From Nonomuraea solani (GTDB lineage Bacteria; Actinomycetota; Actinomycetes; Streptosporangiales; Streptosporangiaceae): a stretch of DNA of 64,000 nt. The position numbers and the translations under genes are program-made. The notes below the pieces were generated by a model. That model was not told where the DNA came from. It ran no database searches and worked only from the letters and a program-made list of their open reading frames with translations. Every line of letters begins with the position of its first letter. Positions within the stretch are counted from its first letter, which is position 1. Positions 57,675 through 64,000 of the stretch are shown here, one piece after another. The stretch covers positions 1-64,000 of the forward strand of contig NZ_FNVT01000012.1 in assembly GCF_900108335.1 (NCBI RefSeq), in the 5' to 3' direction.

Positions 57675-60179
57675 GTGAGGCCCTACGCGTGGATGCCATG
57701 GCCGTTGAGGTGGTTCGCCCGCGTGCTGACCGTGCTTCTCGCGCTGGCCCTGGTGCTGGCAGGGGTTCTCGTCTACACGGTGCGCAAGTCGTTCCCTCAA
57801 TTGGAGGGTTCGCTGCGGTTACCCGGACTAACCGGAAGTGTGGAGATTTATCGCGATAAATCAGGAATTCCGCACATCTACGCTGACACTTCCGCGGACC
57901 TCTTCATGGCACAGGGTTTCGTCCACGCCCAGGACCGTTTCTACGAGATGGACTTCCGCCGCCGCCTGACCTCCGGCCGCCTGTCCGAGCTCTACGGCAA
58001 GGCCACGCTCGACCAGGACAAGGCGCTGCGGACGATGGGCTGGCGCAAGGTGGCCGAGCAGGAGCTGCCCGAGCTGGCCCAGCAGACCCAGGACTACCTG
58101 GGCGCGTACGCCAAGGGCGTCAACGCCTGGCTCAGCGCCAACCCGAACGCCTCCGACCGCAGCCTCGAATACTCCGTGCTGAAGCTCCAGAACGGCGGCC
58201 ACGAGCCGGAGAAGTGGGGCCCCGTCGACTCCGTGGCCTGGCTGAAGGCCATGGCGTGGGACCTGCGGTCCAACATGGAGGACGAGATCGACCGCGCGCT
58301 CGCGCTGACCAAGCTGCCCAGGGAGCGGGTCGAGCAGCTCTACCCCGGCTACCCGTTCGACCGCCACGCCCCGATCGTCGGCGAGGGCGCCATCGAGCAG
58401 GACCGCTTCGACCAGCGGGCCCAGCCGCGGCCGCGGGCCGGTCAGGCGTTCGCGCAGGCCGCGAGGACGCTGGACGCCGTGCCGAGCACGATGAGCTCCG
58501 CCGACCGCGAGGGCATCGGGTCGAACTCCTGGGTGATCTCCGGCGAGCACACCGCGAGCGGCAAGCCCCTCCTGGCCAACGACCCGCATCTGGCGCCGCA
58601 GATGCCGTCCGTCTGGTATCAGGCGGGGCTGCACTGCCGCAAGATCACCGAAGACTGCTCGTACGACGTGACCGGGTTCACCTTCTCCGGGGTGCCCGGT
58701 GTGATCATCGGGCAGACGGACAAGATCTCGTGGGGGTTCACGAACCTGGGGCCCGACGTGGCCGACCTCTTCCTGGAGCAGGTGGAGGGGGACACGTACC
58801 TGTACAAGGGTGAGCGGGTCAAGCTGGAGACCCGGCAGGAGCAGATCAAGGTGGCCGGGGGCGCGCCGGTCACGATCACGGTCAGGAGCACGCGGCACGG
58901 GCCGTTGATCAACGAGGTGATGGACGACGCCAAGCCGAGCGGCGAGGCCAACGCCGTGGCGCTGCAGTGGACGGCGCTGACGCCCGGCCGGACGGTCGAC
59001 GCCATCTTCGCGCTGAACCGGGCGGGCGACTGGGAGGAGTTCAAGGCGGCCGCGGCACTGTTCGATGTGCCGGCCCAGAACCTCATTTATGCCGACACGT
59101 CGGGCAAGATCGGCTACCAGGCGCCCGGGCGGGTTCCCGTACGGCCGAAGGGCGACGGCACCTGGCCGGTGCCGGGGTGGACGGGCGAATACGACTGGAA
59201 GACCGCCCCCATCCCGTACGACCAGCTCCCGTCCGTGCAGGACCCGGCCGAGGGCTTCATCGTCACGGCCAACAACGCCGTCATCGACCCCAGGCGCTAC
59301 CGGCCCCTGCTGACCAAGGACTGGGCTTACGGCTACCGCTCCGAGCGCATCCGCGACCTCATCAAAGAGGCGATCAAGAAGGGCCCGATCGACGCGGCCG
59401 CCATGGGGAAGATTCAGCAGGACACCTACAACGGCTTCGCGGAGACGCTGATCCCGGCCCTGATGGAGGTCGACCTGGCCGGGCCCGCCGGGAAGGCCAG
59501 GGAGTCACTGAAGACGTGGGATCGCGCGCAGGGGCTCGGCTCGGCGCCGGCCGCGTACTTCAACGCGGTCTGGCGGCACGTTCTCACGCTGACGTTCAAC
59601 GACGACCTGCCGGCGGCGGCCAGGCCGACCGGCGGGGACCGCTGGTACGAGGTCGTCAGGCGGCTCCTCGCCGCCCCGGACGACCTCTTCTGGGACGACG
59701 TCACGACGGGGAACCTCAAGGAGACCCGCGACGACATCCTGCGCCAGGCGATGGCCTCGGCCTATCAGGAGCTGGCCGACCGGCTCGGCGAGGACGTCAA
59801 AGGGTGGCGCTGGGGGGATCTGCACCGGCTGGAGCTGGTCAACGGCACGCTGGGGACCTCGGGCATCGGGCCGATCGAGGCGCTGTTCAACCGGGGGCCG
59901 CTGAGCGTGGCCGGTGGCAAGGACGCGGTGAACGCCACGGGGTGGAACGTGCAGAAGGGGTACGAGATCACCGCCGTGCCGTCGATGCGGATGATCGTCG
60001 ACCTGTCCGACCTGGACAAGTCCCGATGGATCAACCTGACGGGGGCCTCCGGGCACGCCTTCCACGATCACTACTGGGATCAGGCGGAGGTCTGGGCCAG
60101 GGGGGAACTGCTGCCGATGTACTCCAAGGCGGGGTCGGTCAAGAAGGCGGCGGTGCACGTACTCAAGCTGAACCCCTGA
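57675..60179 (+). CDS. Membrane-anchored penicillin-acylase-family (Ntn) hydrolase
   Basis: An ~834-residue N-terminal-nucleophile amidase. A transmembrane anchor lies at ~15-35 (RVLTVLLALALVLAGVLVYT). The alpha-chain has YRDKSGIPHIYADTSADLF and AQGFVHAQDRFYEMDFRRRL; self-cleavage would occur before S285 in GSNSWVISGEHTASGKPLLA. The beta-chain has NDPHL, GVPGVIIGQTDKISWGFTN and the Asn in TANNAV. The family cleaves acyl-homoserine lactones, beta-lactam side chains or other amides. GTG 57675 has AGGAGG five bases upstream; the in-frame ATGs at 57645 and 57648 lack a site. Confidence 0.92.
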   Translation: MRPYAWMPWPLRWFARVLTVLLALALVLAGVLVYTVRKSFPQLEGSLRLPGLTGSVEIYRDKSGIPHIYADTSADLFMAQGFVHAQDRFYEMDFRRRLTSGRLSELYGKATLDQDKALRTMGWRKVAEQELPELAQQTQDYLGAYAKGVNAWLSANPNASDRSLEYSVLKLQNGGHEPEKWGPVDSVAWLKAMAWDLRSNMEDEIDRALALTKLPRERVEQLYPGYPFDRHAPIVGEGAIEQDRFDQRAQPRPRAGQAFAQAARTLDAVPSTMSSADREGIGSNSWVISGEHTASGKPLLANDPHLAPQMPSVWYQAGLHCRKITEDCSYDVTGFTFSGVPGVIIGQTDKISWGFTNLGPDVADLFLEQVEGDTYLYKGERVKLETRQEQIKVAGGAPVTITVRSTRHGPLINEVMDDAKPSGEANAVALQWTALTPGRTVDAIFALNRAGDWEEFKAAAALFDVPAQNLIYADTSGKIGYQAPGRVPVRPKGDGTWPVPGWTGEYDWKTAPIPYDQLPSVQDPAEGFIVTANNAVIDPRRYRPLLTKDWAYGYRSERIRDLIKEAIKKGPIDAAAMGKIQQDTYNGFAETLIPALMEVDLAGPAGKARESLKTWDRAQGLGSAPAAYFNAVWRHVLTLTFNDDLPAAARPTGGDRWYEVVRRLLAAPDDLFWDDVTTGNLKETRDDILRQAMASAYQELADRLGEDVKGWRWGDLHRLELVNGTLGTSGIGPIEALFNRGPLSVAGGKDAVNATGWNVQKGYEITAVPSMRMIVDLSDLDKSRWINLTGASGHAFHDHYWDQAEVWARGELLPMYSKAGSVKKAAVHVLKLNP

Positions 60180-60290
60180 CCTCCCGCCTCGGCCGTGCGG
60201 TCCGGCCGTCGAAGCCCTGAGCGTACGACCCCGGTTGTAGTCGCGATCCAACCCCTGGTCCGACGCGCCCGGGGCTGCCGGGCTGCCAGC

Positions 60291-61238
60291 ATGGCGTCCA
60301 TGAATCGCCTCTGGTACGTCATCGGGGCCCTGCTGGTGCTCGCCGGGCTCGTTCACCTGGGCGTGTTCGTCGTGGACGGCGGGCCGTGGGAGGGCGCGGT
60401 GTCGTGGCGCAAGCCGTTCACGTTCGGGGTGTCGTTCGGGCTGAGCGTGCTGACTTTGACCTGGGTCTCGGGGTTCATACGGCTGCGCGGCCGCTCCTGG
60501 CTGGTGGGCGCGTTCACGGCGGCGTCCACCCTGGAGGTCGCCCTGATCACCGTACAGGCGTGGCGGGGTGTGCCGTCGCACTTCAACATGGAGACCTCGT
60601 TCGACACGGCCGTCGCGAGGACTTTGGCGGCTGGCGGCGGCGTCCTCATCGCCATCGCCGTCATCATGACCATCGCTGCCTTCCGCCCCCTTCCCGAAAC
60701 AACCCCGGCACCCACCACACCCGACGCCCCACCCCCATCCCCGCCTCAGCCGCCTTCGCCCCCATATTCACCCCCGCCCCTGACCCCATCACCGCCCTCG
60801 CCCTCGCCCTCGCCCTCGCCCTCGCCGAGTATGCGGCTGGCCGTACAAGCCGGGCTCGGGACGTTCCTGGTCGCCATGGCCTTCGGCGCGGTCATGATCG
60901 CGCGTGGCGTGGTGGAGGTGGTGTCGGGCGACCAGCAACTCGCGTACACGGTCGCCACGGCGCTGAAGCCGGCCCACGCCGTGTTCATGCACGGCGTCCT
61001 GCTGTTACCGGCGCTGTCATGGCTGCTCTCGCGCACCTCGTTCCCCGAGGTGACCCGCCTCAAGCTGGTGCGCCTGGCAACCTGGATCTACGTGGCCGTG
61101 GCCGCCGCCGTCTCGGCCTTCGCCGCGGCAGGCGTCACGCTGGTCGCCCCCTCCACGGCCTCAGTCCTCTGCGCGGGCGCGATCTCCGGCCTGGCGATCG
61201 CCGCTCTCGTCCTCGGCCGCCTCAAGGAAGGGCGATGA
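60291..61238 (+). CDS. Polytopic membrane protein with Pro/Ser-rich internal loop
   Basis: A ~315-residue protein with about eight predicted helices (LWYVIGALLVLAGLVHLGVF; FTFGVSFGLSVLTLTWVSG; LIAIAVIMTIAAF; FLVAMAFGAVMIARGVVEV; ISGLAIAALVLG). A 45-residue loop near 135-180 is almost entirely Pro, Ser and Thr, ending in (PS)n encoded by CCCTCG repeats. Starts at 60291 and 60300 are equally possible. I do not recognise a family. A Pro/Ser repeat in the middle of a membrane protein is unusual and may vary in length. Confidence 0.75.
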   Translation: MASMNRLWYVIGALLVLAGLVHLGVFVVDGGPWEGAVSWRKPFTFGVSFGLSVLTLTWVSGFIRLRGRSWLVGAFTAASTLEVALITVQAWRGVPSHFNMETSFDTAVARTLAAGGGVLIAIAVIMTIAAFRPLPETTPAPTTPDAPPPSPPQPPSPPYSPPPLTPSPPSPSPSPSPSPSMRLAVQAGLGTFLVAMAFGAVMIARGVVEVVSGDQQLAYTVATALKPAHAVFMHGVLLLPALSWLLSRTSFPEVTRLKLVRLATWIYVAVAAAVSAFAAAGVTLVAPSTASVLCAGAISGLAIAALVLGRLKEGR

Positions 61239-61353
61239 CCCCGTACCCGATCTGCCCCCTCAGCCGCCTCAAGACCCTCGCCGTCGGACGCTCAGGGACC
61301 CGCGATGACGCCCGTAAAGCTGGTCTCGGGGCGGTGAAATTTACACGGGCGTG

Positions 61354-61776
61354 TCAACCCGTGCCCTTGGACCTTCGCCACCACAGCGGCTTCCGGGGGT
61401 AGCCGCCGTCGTCCAGATCGGCGAGACGTTCAAAAATATTGTACGAAGCCTGATGCCCGCAGATGATCATGGATAGGAGCATGGACACCAGATAGAGCGG
61501 CAGCATGGGCAGCCCCACGCACCAGGCCCACTGCGTGGCGTGCCTGCCCTCGTGCAGGATGAGCCGCTCCCCCAACGAGTCTTGCCTGGTCAGGACGACG
61601 TTCCCGACGGTGAACGCCCCCGCGATCGGGAAGCGGTAGCGGTAGCCGAAGGCCAGGATGAGCCCGTCGGGACCGGGCCGTCTGACCGCGCCACCGATGA
61701 TCGAGATCAGCAGTCCGAGCGGCGTGGAGAGGTTGATGTAGTTGGCCACGCGCCGGAACCGGAAGCGCCTGTTCAT
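61354..61776 (-). CDS. Small membrane protein with HExxH motif
   Basis: A 140-residue protein with two hydrophobic segments (GLLISIIGGAVRRP; GLPMLPLYLVSMLLSMIICG). Between them RLILHEGRHATQWAW contains a zinc-protease-like H-E-x-x-H (HEGRH). Size and layout are too small for M48 proteases. Whether it is a peptidase is uncertain; a third ligand might be the Glu in FERLADLDDGGY. ATG 61776 starts MNRRFRFRRVANYINLSTPL. Divergent from the secreted Thr/Pro-rich protein gene. Confidence 0.72.
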   Translation of the reverse strand: MNRRFRFRRVANYINLSTPLGLLISIIGGAVRRPGPDGLILAFGYRYRFPIAGAFTVGNVVLTRQDSLGERLILHEGRHATQWAWCVGLPMLPLYLVSMLLSMIICGHQASYNIFERLADLDDGGYPRKPLWWRRSKGTG

Positions 61777-61851
61777 GCGTCTCGGTCTTGACCAATCTTG
61801 ACAAGTCGGAATAATGATCCACGTCCTGAAATCTCCCACAAGAGCAGGATT

Positions 61852-62775
61852 ATGAGATTCTCCATCCTGGGCGCGCTGCTCGGCACCGTCGCACTGGCAG
61901 GAGCCGGCGGAGTTGCGATCACCCAGACGTCAGCGACCGAATCCCTACAACTCAATGGCACTCCTCTCAACGCTCAGGTGGCTTTAGCCGCCGCCCCGAG
62001 CACGTCGCCACCGGCGGAGTCGCCACCACCGCAAACGTCACCCAGCCCAACGGCGACGGCGCCCCCTACGAACGGGGAGTACACCGCCAAGACGCAGGTG
62101 GTCAAGAGAAGAGGGGTCTCCTATCTGAACGTCTCCGTCACCTACGACGGAGCGGCCCTCTTCAACGTCAAGCAGAGAGTCTGCAAGAAGAGGACGTGCA
62201 AGACCGCGGACACCGAAATCACGGTCATCAACGGCGAAGCGGACTCCCGGACGAGGCTGGGCTTCGGCACGTACAAGAAGAGAGGGCAGGCGGCCGTCGC
62301 CATGGCGCCCCTGCCGACCGTCACCGTGCGGGAGACGGTCACCATCACCGAACCAGGTCCCACGACCACGGTGACCGAGCCAGGCCCCACGGTCACCGAG
62401 ACGTTCACCTGTCAGCCGTACGTCGAGCCGACGGACACCGCACCGCCGTCCGAGCTGCCCACGGCCACTCCGACGGACTCCGTGTCCCCCACGGTGTCGC
62501 CCACCGTCACCCCGACGGATGACACGACACCGACCGTCACTCCGACGACCACCGTGACGCCCACGCCGACGGTGAGCCCGACCGGAAACCCCACGGAAAC
62601 TCCCACTGCGACCCCGACGGTAACTCCGACGGACACGGTGTCTCCCACGGTGTCTCCCACGGAGATCCCCACCTGCCCGCCGCCGTCGGAGCCCCCGGCG
62701 GAAACCCCGACCCCGACCGAGACACCTACCGTGACCCCCACGACGTCGGAAACGGTCACCCCGCCCGCCCAGTAA
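61852..62775 (+). CDS. Secreted Thr/Pro-rich repeat protein
   Basis: A 307-residue protein with a signal peptide (residues 1-~26). A Pro/Ser/Thr linker follows, then a ~75-residue domain with two Cys and basic residues (VCKKRTCKTADTEITVINGE), and a C-terminal ~140 residues of TVTPT/TDSVSPTVS repeats. The tail resembles a mucin-like wall-spanning stalk and would be a target for O-glycosylation. No LPxTG or membrane anchor is seen at the end. ATG 61852 has GCAGG upstream. Function unknown. Confidence 0.78.
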   Translation: MRFSILGALLGTVALAGAGGVAITQTSATESLQLNGTPLNAQVALAAAPSTSPPAESPPPQTSPSPTATAPPTNGEYTAKTQVVKRRGVSYLNVSVTYDGAALFNVKQRVCKKRTCKTADTEITVINGEADSRTRLGFGTYKKRGQAAVAMAPLPTVTVRETVTITEPGPTTTVTEPGPTVTETFTCQPYVEPTDTAPPSELPTATPTDSVSPTVSPTVTPTDDTTPTVTPTTTVTPTPTVSPTGNPTETPTATPTVTPTDTVSPTVSPTEIPTCPPPSEPPAETPTPTETPTVTPTTSETVTPPAQ

Positions 62776-62790
62776 CACCGAACATGATCC

Positions 62791-62813
62791 GGGCCAGGCC
62801 ACGCGCCTGGCCC
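62791..62813. terminator. Terminator between convergent genes
   Basis: A 9-bp stem (GGGCCAGGC / GCCTGGCCC) with a CACGC loop, 16 bases after the stop at 62775 and before the 3' end of the flavin reductase gene. Confidence 0.8.
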
Positions 62814-62845
62814 GCTTCATGACCAGACGACCTTGGAACCCCCTG

Positions 62846-63340
62846 CTAGAGGGTCTTGTAACGCCCATCGTGGTACAGGAGCGGCGGCCCGTCGGAGGGC
62901 GTGTCCAGCGCCGTCACCTCACCCACCACGATCGAATGGTCACCGCCATCATGCACGGCCGTGGTGGCGGCCTCCACGGTGGCGATCGCCTCGTCGAACA
63001 GCGCCACCCCCGACTCCCCGCGATGATGCGGCCACCGCGCGAGCTGCCCGTTCAGCGGCCGCCCCCGATGCGCGAAAAAGCGCGAGGCGTCCTCCATCGA
63101 GGCGGGCAGCACCGACACACCCCACACCCCGGCCTCCAGCACCGCGTCATGAAACCTGGCCACCTTCTCGGCGCAGAACAGCACAAGGAGGGGGTCGAGG
63201 GAGACGGAGGTGAAGGAGTTGACCGTCATCGCGTGATCGACACCGTCGAACCTGGTGGTCACGATCGCGACTCCGGTGGCGAAGCGGCCGACGACTCTGC
63301 GGTAGGTTCCCGGGTCCACGTGCCGCTCAATGGAATGCAC
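62846..63340 (-). CDS. Flavin reductase-like (FMN-binding split-barrel) protein
   Basis: A 164-residue NAD(P)H:flavin oxidoreductase-type protein: YRRVVGRFATGVAIVTTRFD is the family start, TVNSFTSVSLDPLLVLFCAE the flavin-binding segment, and HSIVVGEVTALDTPSDGPPL the end. It supplies reduced FMN to two-component monooxygenases in known cases; no such partner is adjacent. GTG 63340. Confidence 0.9.
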   Translation of the reverse strand: MHSIERHVDPGTYRRVVGRFATGVAIVTTRFDGVDHAMTVNSFTSVSLDPLLVLFCAEKVARFHDAVLEAGVWGVSVLPASMEDASRFFAHRGRPLNGQLARWPHHRGESGVALFDEAIATVEAATTAVHDGGDHSIVVGEVTALDTPSDGPPLLYHDGRYKTL

Positions 63341-63358
63341 GAACGTTACTTTATGCCT

Positions 63359-63772
63359 CTAAGTGGGACTCTTTGGAGGGTACCCATGCATGAGCCATGA
63401 CCCCCCTCCCGACGAGGGCGACAGCAGATAAGCCGCCACAAGTGCCGCCAAACCCCCGTACAGGTACGTGTAGCCAGGCACACCACTCGCGATCACCAGA
63501 TCGCCCGACCCCAGCTCCAGCGTGAACGGCATCGTCACCAGCAGCCAGCCGATCCCCGGCGCCATCACCCCGAGCCGGGCACGCATCAGCTTGGCCGCAC
63601 CCAGGCACACCCCGAACAACCCCAGCACCCAGGCGACCGCCCCGGCCGGGACCGGGCCGACCTCCGCGGGATGCGTGAAGCCGCCCACGACCGCCATGAC
63701 GACGCCGAGCACGAACAGCATGCCGTACGCGGCCCCGCCCAGCGCCGACTCGGCCTGGCTGCGATGTTCCAT
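63359..63772 (-). CDS. DUF6113-type membrane protein
   Basis: A 137-residue protein with four hydrophobic segments (YGMLFVLGVVMAVVGGF; AWVLGLFGVCLGAAKLM; MAPGIGWLLVTMPFTLELG; YGGLAALVAAYLL) and a cytoplasmic Gly/Pro tail. This family, DUF6113 as I recall, follows mshB in many actinobacteria, as here (11 bp gap). Function unknown. Confidence 0.82.
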   Translation of the reverse strand: MEHRSQAESALGGAAYGMLFVLGVVMAVVGGFTHPAEVGPVPAGAVAWVLGLFGVCLGAAKLMRARLGVMAPGIGWLLVTMPFTLELGSGDLVIASGVPGYTYLYGGLAALVAAYLLSPSSGGGSWLMHGYPPKSPT

Positions 63773-63783
63773 GTCGAATGAGG

Positions 63784-64000
63784 TTAGTGGATGCCCGAGA
63801 AGAGATCGTTCTCGCGGTTGTGCGGCTCGCCGAGCCCCCCGGCCTCGACGCCCGGCCCTGGGACCGGAGGCCCGGGCACGCCGATGGCCAGCGTGTAGTG
63901 CTCGACACCGAGCACTTCCTGGCCGACGTCGTTCGAGAGGGCGAACCAGGGGGGCGCCACGCTGATCTGCGTGGCGTGCGCGCGCATGGCCTCCGTCTTG
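63784..64000 (-). CDS. mshB: MshB mycothiol deacetylase, C-terminal part (gene runs off the window)
   Basis: Only the last ~71 codons are present; the frame stays open to the window edge. MRAHATQISVAPPWFALSND and the DLFSGI end match the C-terminus of N-acetyl-GlcN-Ins deacetylase (MshB), which makes a mycothiol precursor. The zinc-binding AHPDDE motif would lie outside the window. The DUF6113 gene downstream supports the call. Confidence 0.82.
   Translation of the reverse strand, partial: KTEAMRAHATQISVAPPWFALSNDVGQEVLGVEHYTLAIGVPGPPVPGPGVEAGGLGEPHNRENDLFSGIH

Overview
The window is high-GC actinobacterial chromosome with frequent GTG and TTG starts. Gene content suggests the order Streptosporangiales (Nonomuraea-like); this is inference from gene content and GC, not a marker-gene result. 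Actinobacterial signatures are the C-terminal end of a mycothiol deacetylase (mshB), a sigE - anti-sigma - htrA - tatB stress cluster, Ku with a split LigD, the succinylase branch of lysine/DAP synthesis, and several actinobacterial DUF families. Much of the backbone follows, in broken order, two Mycobacterium tuberculosis neighbourhoods as I remember them: Rv1170-Rv1232c (mshB, fdxC, dapC, dapD, dapE, LOG protein, DivIVA-like protein, tagA, DUF3117, O-methyltransferase, sigE, rseA, htrA, tatB, mrp, DUF1003, MgtE_N/CBS) and Rv3208-Rv3211 (TetR, DUF3107, ferritin-like protein, DEAD-box helicase).

Layout. 0-3 kb: two paralogous small secreted Cys/Trp/Arg/His-rich proteins with matching leaders, about 1 kb of repeat-bearing noncoding DNA, and a repeat-rich secreted protein. 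2.9-6 kb: Ku diverging from separate LigD ligase and polymerase genes (end joining). 6-10.3 kb: TetR, DUF3107, ferritin-like protein and a DEAD-box helicase with an unusual leader. 10.3-16.5 kb: a decayed GNAT acetyltransferase, an alpha/beta hydrolase, a DUF2236 oxygenase, an MFS exporter, an AddB/Cas4-like nuclease, a beta-lactamase-fold protein lacking most metal ligands, and a NUDIX hydrolase. 16.5-26.4 kb: a large surface beta-propeller protein, a CPBP protease, membrane and metabolic genes, and a MarR regulator. 26.5-33.8 kb: Mrp, a secreted esterase, tatB, htrA, anti-sigma, sigE with a candidate self-regulated ECF promoter, and an O-methyltransferase. 33.8-39.5 kb: leucyl aminopeptidase, DUF3117, PaaX/PaaG-like genes and a polysaccharide lyase family 8 enzyme without a visible signal peptide. 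39.5-47.6 kb: Tag glycosylase, DivIVA-like protein, two LOG proteins, dapE-dapD, a wall-lytic-like protein, dapC and ferredoxin.

The best candidate for an undescribed system is 50.0-56.1 kb, possibly to 57.5 kb. Two paralogous proteins, one carrying a sigma-region-4-like helix-turn-helix, flank a superfamily 1 helicase whose N-terminus looks like a RelE/ParE-type toxin fold. A divergent second cysteinyl-tRNA synthetase follows 17 nt downstream on the same strand. The right end holds a membrane-anchored penicillin-acylase-family hydrolase, small membrane and secreted proteins, a flavin reductase, DUF6113 and the 3' part of mshB.

No rRNA, tRNA, CRISPR array, insertion sequence or phage gene was recognised. 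All assignments come from reading motifs by eye; no database search was run.
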